Shown here: positions 16,104-24,054 of the stretch, piece by piece | Position numbering within the stretch: the stretch's first letter is position 1 | How the letters are laid out: each line of letters begins with the position of its first letter | From: JBCDCE01 sp039182515 | GTDB taxonomy: Bacteria > Pseudomonadota > Alphaproteobacteria > Rhodobacterales > Rhodobacteraceae | Assembly: GCA_039182515.1 (NCBI GenBank) | Contig: JBCDCE010000040.1 | Coordinates: 1-36,309 of the forward strand | DNA length: 36,309 nucleotides | Direction of reading: 5' to 3' | Notes under the pieces: generated by a model | Database searches by the model: none | The model's input: only the letters and a program-made list of their open reading frames with translations | Told to the model about the DNA's origin: nothing | Made by a program: the position numbers and the translations under genes

Positions 16104-17549
16104 TTAGCCGTGAAGTTTAACGGCGATATTTTTTGTTTGAACGTAATTCCAAAGCGCTTCACGCCCTTTTTCGCGCCCGTATCCTGATTTGCCAAAGCCC
16201 CCGAATGGGGTTTCAACGCCGCCTGCGTACCACTCATTGACAAAAACTTGGCCCGCCTTGATATCGCGCGCGGCGCGCATGGCTCGGTCCACATCTTTTG
16301 TGAAAACACCGCCCACAAGGCCGTATTCCGTGCTGTTTGCGATCTCTAGGGCCTGATTGTCCGTCTCAAAGGATATGACGGACAAAACGGGACCAAAAAC
16401 TTCATTTTGGGCGATGGCCATATCAGGTGTCACATCAGATAGGATGGTTGGGGCCAAAAAAGCTCCGGGCGTGTTAAGGGCGTGTCCGCCGGCAGCCAGT
16501 TTTGCGCCTTCGCTTTTGGCATCATCCACCATCGAGAGCGCGCGATCCCGTTGTGGCAGGCTTACCATAGCGCCCATGTTCGCCCCGAACTCGGGCAGGG
16601 TTTCGCCAGGCGCCACGCTTAGGGATTTGGCAATAGCGCTTGCGCGGTCTACAAGTTCGTCGTGACGAGATTTGTGCACGATCACCCGGCTCATGGCTGA
16701 GCAAACTTGGCCAGCATTGAAGAAAATGCCCCAGCGGATGTCATTTTCAAAGGCGTCGAGATCGGCATCTTCATGAACAATTGCTGCGGACTTGCCGCCC
16801 AGTTCCAGCACGCAGGGCACAACATTTTGCGCAGCCGCAGTCGCGATCGCAACGCCCGTGCCAACGGATCCCGTAAAGACAATTTGATTAACGCCAGGGT
16901 GGCGCGCCAGCGCGGCGCCCGCCTCTTGTCCCAACCCACAGAGGACATTCACAGCGCCATCGGGCAAGCCAACAGCTTCGGCGGCTTGAGCAAAGATGCG
17001 GTTTGTGATTGGCGTGAGTTCTGGAGATTTGATCACGCAAGCGTTGCCTGTGGCGAGGGCCGCAGACAAGGAGCGCGCTGTCATTTCAATGGGGTAATTC
17101 CAAGGGATAATTTGAGCGGAAACGCCAAAAGGCTCGTAGGTCGTGAAGTCAAAATAGCCATCGCCTAAAGGGATAGAGCGGCCTTCCACGGTTTCTGCTT
17201 GGTTGCCGTAGTACTCGAAGTAGCGGGCTGCGCCTTCGATCTCGATCCGGGCTTCCCAGAGCGGTTTGCCTTGTTCTTGGCTCAGGCAAAGGGCGAGGGT
17301 GTCGATTTCCTGCAAAAGGTAGCGCCCCATGGCTTGGACCATGCGGCCGCGTTCTACTGGGCGTAGAGCAGAGAGCGCGCGGCTTTGATGCACGTGTTGG
17401 GCGGCTTCGACGGCTCGGTTCACGTCGTTTGCGTCGGCGAGAGCATGCTGTGCAAAAACCTCGCCAGTTCCAGGGTTTTGCACGTCGATCCAACCAGCGC
17501 CGCCTTCGATCCAAGCGCCATTAACGTAGTTGAGGTGTTTTTCCGTCAT
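16104..17549 (-). CDS. NAD(P)-dependent aldehyde dehydrogenase
   Basis: A single-domain 481-residue aldehyde dehydrogenase of normal length. Catalytic elements are all present: N151 in IIPWNYP, K174 in VIKSPE, E249 in LELGGKSA, nucleophile C283 in FNAGQVCSAM and the glutamate of NEVFGPV. The C-terminal signature is TPFGGFGKSGYGREKG. It most resembles betaine-aldehyde or semialdehyde-type dehydrogenases, but exact substrate class cannot be read by eye. The start overlaps the sulfotransferase-like stop as ATGA, placing it as the sixth gene of the minus-strand operon led by the RpiR regulator. It probably oxidises an aldehyde intermediate of that pathway. Confidence 0.93.
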   Translation of the reverse strand: MTEKHLNYVNGAWIEGGAGWIDVQNPGTGEVFAQHALADANDVNRAVEAAQHVHQSRALSALRPVERGRMVQAMGRYLLQEIDTLALCLSQEQGKPLWEARIEIEGAARYFEYYGNQAETVEGRSIPLGDGYFDFTTYEPFGVSAQIIPWNYPIEMTARSLSAALATGNACVIKSPELTPITNRIFAQAAEAVGLPDGAVNVLCGLGQEAGAALARHPGVNQIVFTGSVGTGVAIATAAAQNVVPCVLELGGKSAAIVHEDADLDAFENDIRWGIFFNAGQVCSAMSRVIVHKSRHDELVDRASAIAKSLSVAPGETLPEFGANMGAMVSLPQRDRALSMVDDAKSEGAKLAAGGHALNTPGAFLAPTILSDVTPDMAIAQNEVFGPVLSVISFETDNQALEIANSTEYGLVGGVFTKDVDRAMRAARDIKAGQVFVNEWYAGGVETPFGGFGKSGYGREKGREALWNYVQTKNIAVKLHG

Positions 17550-18298
17550 GTGCTGGGCTCCGAAACAAGGCGGTGTTGGTAGAGATGATCGTAGTGAGGT
17601 TGCATGCGGCGATGGACCTGACGGACGCGTTCTGGGGCGTCTTCAAGATCCACGTATTTTCGAATTTGCGGCTTTAGGCCGGTCGAGTTTTTGAGGTTTT
17701 GGTGAAAGGATCCACCGTCCCACCAACTGTAGCTGCTCGTGTCCGCGCCTGGCTCCCAAGAGAGCGCATGCTCCAAAAACGGCAGATTGAGCGCATGGCA
17801 AAAAGCTTTTGTCATGCCGTGCGGATTTTCCAGCAAGTCATCGCTGTCGATCACGGGCGGCGGTGATCCTTTTAAGGCGCAAAGTAAGTCGAAAAGCGCG
17901 CGCTGTTCTGGGAAGCCGACTTCGAGCTCATCGAAATCCGGCCATTTGTCATACATCGATGTGATTGTTTTGGCGGGATCTCGGATCAAAAATGCATGTT
18001 CGAAATTGGCCAGAAAGTCGGGTGTCCACATGTGGTTGATGTAGTGGGGGAAGTCTTTGAGAAAGACGGGGCCTGATTGCGCAAGCCCCTGAATGGTGTC
18101 CCAAACGCTCTCAAGTGTGAGCCCCGGAGTGACCTTTTCGCCCTCTCGAAATCGCGGCCAGAATGGGTCTTCGCCTTGGTACCAGGCTTCGCCAAAAGGC
18201 TCGTGCAGGCATTCGAGATCTCCGCGCTGGCGCATCATCCATTCAAAGGCTGTTGAGGTGGACCGAGGCACAGCCCAGAGGGCATATATCTTATGCAT
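17546..18298 (-). CDS. Sulfotransferase-like protein
   Basis: A 250-residue protein with features of PAPS-dependent sulfotransferases. A 5'-phosphosulfate-binding-like loop follows the first strand (YALWAVPRSTSTAFEW, residues 5-20), and a 3'-phosphate-binding-like segment reads HAFLIRDPAKTITSMY. The start at 18298 gives an ATGA overlap with the upstream gene; the longer frame to 18367 lies inside that gene. A sulfotransferase inside what otherwise looks like a catabolic operon is odd. It may use the same fold for another nucleotide-linked group or modify the pathway substrate. The fold call is reasonable; the reaction is unknown. Confidence 0.72.
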   Translation of the reverse strand: MHKIYALWAVPRSTSTAFEWMMRQRGDLECLHEPFGEAWYQGEDPFWPRFREGEKVTPGLTLESVWDTIQGLAQSGPVFLKDFPHYINHMWTPDFLANFEHAFLIRDPAKTITSMYDKWPDFDELEVGFPEQRALFDLLCALKGSPPPVIDSDDLLENPHGMTKAFCHALNLPFLEHALSWEPGADTSSYSWWDGGSFHQNLKNSTGLKPQIRKYVDLEDAPERVRQVHRRMQPHYDHLYQHRLVSEPST

Positions 18299-19113
18299 CA
18301 AAGGCTCTCCAATAGCTGGCCATGCTTGATGTCTGGCGCAATCCCGAGCGATTTGAATACCCGCCAATAAAGAGCGGTATCATGGCCGATCACCGGCTTT
18401 CCAAGTGCTGCTTCCAGCATCGGCGTGAGATGAAGCGGGCGTTCGGGCAGGCCATCAGGGCCGCTGCGGAAGTTGCACATCCCGTTGATGAGGTAGGCAT
18501 CCGCTTGGGGGGCTTGTTCGGCGACATATTCGAAGCTCTTGCGGGCCAAATCACCCTCAAACACCCAACGCTTGTCGTTCACTTGCGCCTGGCTTTCGAA
18601 CCACCCTTGGTCGTGAAAATTGCCAGCCCAGAGAACGTCAAAGCCCGCCTCGCGCAAAAAGCCAACGGTGCCTTGCCACCATTCGGGCCAATGATAGGCT
18701 GCATTTAAGGCGAGCTTTTCGACGTTCATCGCGCGCAGGGCCTCGACCATGGCATAGCCCGCCATATGGAAGGCAAGCCCATGTTTGTCTGACAGTTTTG
18801 CGCAATGGTCGCGGATGCCGTTGACGCCTAAGCCACTTGCATGCACCCAATTGGAGCCGACCTGAGCTGCAACATCGGCGCCATTTCGGGCCATGCAATG
18901 CGCAAAATCATCCATCATGCCGAAATTGGCTTTGCGCTGATCGAGCCCGTGTTTGTAGTCGGGGACATGGAGCATCCAGCCGTGTACGCCCACGCTACGG
19001 GGTGCTATGCGCAAGAAATCAGAGGGGGCTGCATCGTAGTCGAAAGGCGGGCAGGTGAAGCCAACTTGATGGGCAAAGAGCTTATGCTCAGGGCGCCAGG
19101 TTTCAGGCATCAT
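18298..19113 (-). CDS. Asp/Glu racemase / arylmalonate decarboxylase-like protein
   Basis: A 271-residue protein of the Asp/Glu/hydantoin racemase superfamily, closest in pattern to maleate isomerase and arylmalonate decarboxylase. Recognisable parts are RIAPRSVGVHGWMLH near 35-49, GVNGIRDHCAKLSDKHGLAF (97-115), YAMVEALRAMNVEKLAL and the C-terminal catalytic-cysteine block AYLINGMCNFRS with Cys213, then LGKPVIGHDTALYWR. The first-half position, where two-cysteine racemases and maleate isomerases carry Cys, reads QVGSNWVHASGLG without cysteine. One remaining cysteine is the arrangement of arylmalonate decarboxylase, so decarboxylation of a malonate-type intermediate is as likely as isomerisation. 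ATGA overlaps link it to both neighbours. Confidence 0.72.
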   Translation of the reverse strand: MMPETWRPEHKLFAHQVGFTCPPFDYDAAPSDFLRIAPRSVGVHGWMLHVPDYKHGLDQRKANFGMMDDFAHCMARNGADVAAQVGSNWVHASGLGVNGIRDHCAKLSDKHGLAFHMAGYAMVEALRAMNVEKLALNAAYHWPEWWQGTVGFLREAGFDVLWAGNFHDQGWFESQAQVNDKRWVFEGDLARKSFEYVAEQAPQADAYLINGMCNFRSGPDGLPERPLHLTPMLEAALGKPVIGHDTALYWRVFKSLGIAPDIKHGQLLESL

Positions 19114-19538
19114 GGGGCAGGGACCTCTGCGGACCGTTCAAAACGCGGCAGATCATCTTCGATATGCAGCCAGCTGAGTTCTTCGGCCACGTGGCAATGC
19201 AATTGCGGCGCATATTTCTCTGGTTGCTCTAGCGAGGCGGCATAGAGGTGAATTTCGCCTGGCCAGGCGGTGCTTTCAAAACTCATTTGCGATCCGCATA
19301 TCGCACAAAAGCCGCGCTGGGCAGTTTCCGAGGATTGATAAAAGGTCCTCTCGCCCGTCCAGTCCACATGCTTGGGCGCAAAGCCCATCCAAGCGACCAC
19401 CGGAGAGGAGGCCGAGCGGCGGCAGCTTTCACAGTGGCAAAGCGCTGTCCATTTTGGCTGGGTTTGCACTTCATAGCGCACCGCGCCGCATAGGCACCGG
19501 CCTGAGGCCCAGGGGCTTTTATTTTCCGCCTCAGCCAT
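19110..19538 (-). CDS. GFA/CENP-V family zinc protein
   Basis: A 142-residue protein of the family named for glutathione-dependent formaldehyde-activating enzyme. All zinc-binding cysteines are present: C15 and C17 in GRCLCGAV, C34, C36 and C39 in CHCESCRR, and C78 and C81 in FCAICGSQ. ATG at 19538 is chosen because it overlaps the upstream Rieske gene stop as ATGGCTGA; an in-frame ATG four codons earlier lies inside that gene. Members do not all act on formaldehyde, and the original activity claim for Gfa is disputed as I recall it. Here the position directly after a probable N-demethylating Rieske oxygenase, which would release formaldehyde, makes a formaldehyde-adduct role worth considering. 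Confidence 0.85.
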   Translation of the reverse strand: MAEAENKSPWASGRCLCGAVRYEVQTQPKWTALCHCESCRRSASSPVVAWMGFAPKHVDWTGERTFYQSSETAQRGFCAICGSQMSFESTAWPGEIHLYAASLEQPEKYAPQLHCHVAEELSWLHIEDDLPRFERSAEVPAP

Positions 19539-20613
19539 CAACGGCCTCACGCATCCATTTTTGCAAGTGCATCACGGAATGCTCGGAGTTCACGCCACTG
19601 TTGGGATCCACAACCAGAGGTCCTGGAACGTAGCCGCGAGAGCGCAGGCCGCGCTGTACTGACTCGACCAAATGAATGTCTTCTTCCACGGTGGTTTCGC
19701 GGTCTTGTACGGCCAATCTCCGGACCGTTTCATCGTCTTGGCCGCCAACCGAATACCAGCCGCGCCAGACTGTGACCTCATCCACGCCCGATGGGCGCCA
19801 ATGATAGGTGTTGAGCACGTTGCCGGGGTACACTTGGAACGAAAACATAGGCCACAAGAACCAGCTTGAATATTCCGCTTCATGTGCGAAACCGGAATGA
19901 ATGTTGTAGGTCATCTGGTCGAGGTTTTGGCACTCGGTTGTATGGCGCAGACACTTGCCTTGGGGTTGGATGTCGTAGGTCTCTGGTTTGACAACACCTG
20001 TGGCAAAGGTGGGGTGATTGAGAGAGCAGTGATAGCACTCTGAATAGTTCTCAACGGAGACCTTCCAGTTGCAGTTCTCAGGGATCTCGACCCACTCAAG
20101 CGGTTCCAATTCGGCGTTTTGAGGCACCCATTCTTCGAGTTCGGCCCGCGCGCCAGGAAACCACTCTTCCATCGGGGCGGCATCTGGATCGAGATTAACA
20201 AAGAGAAACCCAACAAAATTCTCGATCCGCACTTCGGTGAGGCACACATTGGCTTTGTCAAAACCCGGGACGGATTTGATGTTGGGTCCGGCCCGAAGCT
20301 GGCCTGTCAACTCATAGGTCCAAGCGTGATAGGGGCAGACCACAACGCGGGTTTTGCCACTGCCCTCAAGCAATTGGTGAGCGCGGTGCTGGCACACGTT
20401 GTAAAAAGCCCGGATTTCGCCATCGCGGCCTTTGATCGCAAACAGGGCCTCACCTGCAATGTTGAAACATTGGTAATCGCCAACCTCTTTGAGCGCTGAG
20501 CTATGGCAGGCAAATTGCCAGGTGCGCGCAAAGAGCCCGGATGTTTCGTCTTCATAAACGGAAGGGTCTGTGTAGTACCGCGCCGCGAGTGAGCGCAAAG
20601 GCATGTCGGTCAA
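19531..20613 (-). CDS. Rieske non-haem iron oxygenase, N-demethylase type
   Basis: The catalytic subunit of a ring-hydroxylating-type oxygenase, 360 residues. The Rieske [2Fe-2S] ligands are C74, H76, C93 and H96 (CQHRAH and CPYHAW). The mononuclear iron site is in ENYSECYHCSLNH with H195 and H200. The bridging residue two positions before YH is Glu192 rather than the Asp of naphthalene-dioxygenase-like enzymes, a trait I associate with carnitine monooxygenase CntA and quaternary-amine demethylases (GbcA, stachydrine demethylase). Oxidative N-demethylation or C-N cleavage of a betaine is the best guess. No ferredoxin reductase partner is encoded in the window. ATGA and ATGGCTGA overlaps tie it to the RpiR gene and the GFA gene. 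Confidence 0.85.
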   Translation of the reverse strand: MTDMPLRSLAARYYTDPSVYEDETSGLFARTWQFACHSSALKEVGDYQCFNIAGEALFAIKGRDGEIRAFYNVCQHRAHQLLEGSGKTRVVVCPYHAWTYELTGQLRAGPNIKSVPGFDKANVCLTEVRIENFVGFLFVNLDPDAAPMEEWFPGARAELEEWVPQNAELEPLEWVEIPENCNWKVSVENYSECYHCSLNHPTFATGVVKPETYDIQPQGKCLRHTTECQNLDQMTYNIHSGFAHEAEYSSWFLWPMFSFQVYPGNVLNTYHWRPSGVDEVTVWRGWYSVGGQDDETVRRLAVQDRETTVEEDIHLVESVQRGLRSRGYVPGPLVVDPNSGVNSEHSVMHLQKWMREAVDG

Positions 20614-21497
20614 GATTGCGTCTCCCGGTAAAGTCCCAAGGTGTGTCTTCGCGCATGGAATCGCTCCACGCGCTGGGGAATTTCATCCGATGCGCCGGCA
20701 ATAACATAGCTCAAGAGCGTCTCGAGAAGGGCAATTGTCGACACGGATGAGGGAAAAAACTGTGGTGTCTCAGCGGAGATAACAAATCCATGGGTGCTGC
20801 CCAAAATGATCGGGGAGGCTGGACTGTCCGAGATGCCGATTGTTTGAACTCCTTGGGCGCGCGCCACGTCGAAGGCGTCAATTACTTCTGCGCGGAAAGG
20901 CTTGCAGGTCATTCCAATCAAAACATCCCTAGGGCCAGCAAAGGCCAGGTCATCAACGGGTGTTGAGCCCGCTCTGGGAATGGCGTGAAATCGGGTCATG
21001 CCTGTGGAGGCAAGATAGGTGAAGTTCTGCGCATTGGCGTTGTTGACGCCGACGCCCAGTACAAACACTTCGCGTGCGTCCCAAATGGTTTTGGCCGCGG
21101 CCTGAAGTTGCTCGGCGCTGATCTGCGCGAAAGTCTCTTCGATGTTGCGGATCGCGCTGCCCACCATCTCGGCATAAAGCGATCCCAGAGCCCCTTGTGC
21201 GGCCATGCCCTGCAGCCATCTTGCGCGATCTGGGAAAGCCGTGACCCCCTCTCGAATGGCGCTGCGGAACGGTTCGCGAAAGTCGTCATAGCCTTCAAAG
21301 CCAATTTGGCGGGCCATGCGTACTACTGTGTTGGGTTTGACCTGGGCAGCTTTGGCAATTTCTCGCACGGTGCTCACCCCCACGTCTTGAGGGTTTTCCA
21401 AGACATAGCGCGCGGCTTTTTGAGCCTCGGGTGTCAGGGCTTCGAACTCGTCGCCTAAGCGCGTCAAAACGTGAGATGATACATTTGTGCCATTCAT
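20610..21497 (-). CDS. RpiR/MurR-family transcriptional regulator
   Basis: A 295-residue regulator with an N-terminal helix-turn-helix of the HTH_6 type (TVREIAKAAQVKPNTVVRMARQIGFEGYDDFRE, about 43-75) and a C-terminal SIS sugar-isomerase-like domain (about 115-255, starting at AAAKTIWDAREVFVLGVGVNNANAQNF). RpiR proteins bind small, usually phosphorylated, ligands in the SIS domain. It is the first gene of the minus-strand operon and is divergent from the plus-strand operon, so it probably controls both. The first few codons contain one arm of the palindrome at 21481-21518, consistent with autoregulation. The ligand is unknown. Confidence 0.92.
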   Translation of the reverse strand: MNGTNVSSHVLTRLGDEFEALTPEAQKAARYVLENPQDVGVSTVREIAKAAQVKPNTVVRMARQIGFEGYDDFREPFRSAIREGVTAFPDRARWLQGMAAQGALGSLYAEMVGSAIRNIEETFAQISAEQLQAAAKTIWDAREVFVLGVGVNNANAQNFTYLASTGMTRFHAIPRAGSTPVDDLAFAGPRDVLIGMTCKPFRAEVIDAFDVARAQGVQTIGISDSPASPIILGSTHGFVISAETPQFFPSSVSTIALLETLLSYVIAGASDEIPQRVERFHARRHTLGLYRETQS

Positions 21498-21518
21498 GAT
21501 TGACGATGGTATAAATGT
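21481..21518. promoter_or_regulatory. Candidate operator palindrome in divergent promoter
   Basis: Two inverted 13-mers, ACATTTGTGCCAT (21481-21493) and ATGGTATAAATGT (21506-21518), pair at 11 of 13 positions around a 12-base spacer. Consensus half-site is ATGGYAYAAATGT. The left arm lies in the first codons of the RpiR gene and the right arm in the 70-bp gap before the flavoprotein start. This is the expected place for a regulator controlling both operons. The TATAAAT core could also serve as a -10 element. Function is inferred. Confidence 0.6.
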
Positions 21519-21567
21519 TTGCTTAGCCTGTCGAGCGAAAATCGTGCCAAAAAATCGAGTCGATCTG

Positions 21568-24054
21568 ATGAGCCAAGTCGCGTCACAAATTCAATTTCCC
21601 AGCCAAGCCAAAGTTGTCATCGTTGGTGGCGGGATCATGGGCGTAGGGCTCGCCTATCATTTGGCGCACGAAGGTTGGCGCGATGTTGTGCTTTTGGAAA
21701 AAGCGGAGCTGACCTCCGGCTCAACCTGGCATGCGGCTGGCCAGATCACGCAGTCCACATCGAGTTACGGATTGGGCAAATGTGTCGACTACAACATTGG
21801 GCTCTACGCCGGAGGGCTTGAGGCCGAAACCGGGCAAGCGGTCACCTGGCACGGGTGCGGCTCGTTTCGGCTTGCGTACACAGAAGACGAGATGGACTGG
21901 CTGCGCCATACGCTCTCCGTTGGCCGGTCTTTGGGGTTCAACATCGAGCTTGTTGGCCTCGATAAGGTCTCGCAGCTCCATCCGTTTTACAATCTTGATG
22001 GTGTTTTGGGGGCGCTTTACACGCCGGATGATGGGCATGTGGATCCGACCAATGTGACTATGGCGCTCGCGACTGGTGCACGAGCGCAAGGTGCGCGCAT
22101 CATTCGCCGATGTCGCGCAACCAATATTACGCAAGCGCCCAATGGCGAGTGGGTGGTCGAGACAGAAAAGGGCACGATCACCTGCGAGCATGTTGTGAAC
22201 GCGGGCGGCACTTATGCGCGCCAAATGGGCGAATGGTCGGGGCTGTTGTTGCCCATGACGTCCATGACCCATCACTACCTCGTGACAGAAACTGTGCCTG
22301 AGTTTGAGACTCTTGAGCGCGAGCTGCCGGTTATTCGGGACGACAAACATGTCTCGGGCTACATCCGGATGGAGCAGAAGAAAGGGCTCATTGGGATATA
22401 CGAGAAATCCAATCCAAACACGGTTTGGGAAGATCATTGCCCTTGGGAGGCCGAAAACGAGCTTTTTGCAGCGGACTACGATCGCATCATGCCTTGGCTG
22501 GAGGCGTCGCTGGAGCGCATGCCAATCTTTGCGGACTTGGGGATCACTCGGGAAGTTCATGGCGCTATTTCCCATCCGCCGGATGGTAATCCTATGATCG
22601 GTCCTGCGCCGGGTGTGCGCAACTATTGGTGCTGTTGCGGCACCCAGATCGGAATTGGCTGGGGACCTGGTTTGACCCGTGAACTGGCGCGTTGGATGGT
22701 GCATGGCGCTGGCGATATAAACATGCGCGAGTTTGATCCGCGTCGTTTCGGGGACTACGCCCAAAAGCCTTGGCAGGTTGTCAAAGCCAAAGAAGACTAT
22801 TGCCTGCGACACGAAATTCCCTTTCCGTATTTCAATAGGCTTGAGGGACGGCCAATCAAACCGTCTCCGCTCTACGATAGGCTGAAGGCCAGGGGCGCGG
22901 TCTTTGAGGAGGTTTTTGGTCATGAGCGTCCTCGGTTCTTTGCCGAAGGAATTGCTCAAGAAGATCACTATGGCTTTGGCCGTACGGCGACTCAAAACAT
23001 GATCAATCGGGAAGTAATGGCCGTGCGCGAAGCCGCTGGTATTATGGACATTTCCGCATTTACAAAAGTGGACGTGCAGGGGCCTGGAGCTTTTGACCTC
23101 TTGGACCGTTTGTGTGCGAACAAATTGCCCGCCAAGGTTGGCGCCATCGCTTTGACTCATATGTTGAATGAGGCTGGCCGTATTGAACTTGAGACGACCG
23201 TTGTGCGCCTTGCCGAAGATCGTTTTTATTTGGTTTGCGCAGCGTTTTTCGAGCAAAGGCTTTTGGATCATCTCAACGGCGCCAAATTTCTCAACGAGAA
23301 ATTTGCTCAAATTTTTGAGAAAAATTTGGTTACGATCATAAATCGATCGACAGCTTGGTCGGCGCTTGCCCTTAACGGGCCCAGAGCACGCGATATCTTG
23401 CAAGCCTGTACATCGTCGCCTTTGGACAATTCCAATTTCCGGTGGCTAACGGCTCAGCAAATCGACGTTGCGGGGCACCCATTGTGGGCTTTCCGCCTGT
23501 CTTATGCGGGCGAACTCGGTTGGGAACTTCATATTCCAGCTCAATCGACATTGGCAGTTTATGATGCGCTTTCGGAGGCTGGGCATCCGTTCGGTCTTAC
23601 TGATTACGGAAGCTTTGCGATGAACGCGATGCGCATGGAGAAAGCTTTCAAAGGCGCGGGCGAGTTGACAAACGAAGTCACGTTGCAAGAAGCGGATGTC
23701 CTGCGGTTTGTCCGGCCTGAGAAGTCCTTTGTCGGGCGGGACAAGACACTCAAAGACCCGCGCTACGTTTGCGCCTATCTTGAGATTGAGCCCGACGGTC
23801 AACACGATGGCCATGGGGGCGAAGCAGTTTTGTTGGACGGAACCGTGGTTGGCTCCACAGCATCCGTTGCGTTCGGACCAACAGTCGGCAAGATATTGGC
23901 TTTCGCCTATGTTCACCCCAAGGCGGCAAATCCAGGCACAGAAATTGAGGTTGTCATCGCAGGCGCACCGCGACAGGGTCGCGTCTTGGGGGCTCCGGCA
24001 TATGATCCTGAGAGTCTTCTGCCGAGAACAGATGCCCTGGAGAGCGTTACCTGA
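21568..24054 (+). CDS. Dimethylglycine/sarcosine dehydrogenase-like flavoprotein
   Basis: An 828-residue FAD enzyme with a folate-binding C-terminal half, the layout of dimethylglycine and sarcosine dehydrogenases. The dinucleotide loop VIVGGGIMGVGLAYHL (17-32) starts the FAD domain. H55 in GSTWHAAGQ matches the histidine that covalently holds FAD in the family. A linker domain follows at about 390-440, then a GcvT-like domain (about 440-720, including YAGELGWELHIP and GSFAMNAMRMEK) and a GcvT C-terminal barrel. It would oxidise an N-methyl (or S-methyl-type) group and pass the one-carbon unit to tetrahydrofolate, or release formaldehyde. ATG at 21568 is chosen because an earlier in-frame ATG at 21487 lies inside the divergent regulator gene. 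First gene of the plus-strand operon. Confidence 0.88.
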   Translation: MSQVASQIQFPSQAKVVIVGGGIMGVGLAYHLAHEGWRDVVLLEKAELTSGSTWHAAGQITQSTSSYGLGKCVDYNIGLYAGGLEAETGQAVTWHGCGSFRLAYTEDEMDWLRHTLSVGRSLGFNIELVGLDKVSQLHPFYNLDGVLGALYTPDDGHVDPTNVTMALATGARAQGARIIRRCRATNITQAPNGEWVVETEKGTITCEHVVNAGGTYARQMGEWSGLLLPMTSMTHHYLVTETVPEFETLERELPVIRDDKHVSGYIRMEQKKGLIGIYEKSNPNTVWEDHCPWEAENELFAADYDRIMPWLEASLERMPIFADLGITREVHGAISHPPDGNPMIGPAPGVRNYWCCCGTQIGIGWGPGLTRELARWMVHGAGDINMREFDPRRFGDYAQKPWQVVKAKEDYCLRHEIPFPYFNRLEGRPIKPSPLYDRLKARGAVFEEVFGHERPRFFAEGIAQEDHYGFGRTATQNMINREVMAVREAAGIMDISAFTKVDVQGPGAFDLLDRLCANKLPAKVGAIALTHMLNEAGRIELETTVVRLAEDRFYLVCAAFFEQRLLDHLNGAKFLNEKFAQIFEKNLVTIINRSTAWSALALNGPRARDILQACTSSPLDNSNFRWLTAQQIDVAGHPLWAFRLSYAGELGWELHIPAQSTLAVYDALSEAGHPFGLTDYGSFAMNAMRMEKAFKGAGELTNEVTLQEADVLRFVRPEKSFVGRDKTLKDPRYVCAYLEIEPDGQHDGHGGEAVLLDGTVVGSTASVAFGPTVGKILAFAYVHPKAANPGTEIEVVIAGAPRQGRVLGAPAYDPESLLPRTDALESVT

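Noticed and set aside
21721..23403. 560-codon minus-strand frame opposite the dimethylglycine-dehydrogenase-like gene
   Set aside because: The plus-strand frame encodes a complete, recognisable enzyme with all motifs; the antisense product resembles no family.
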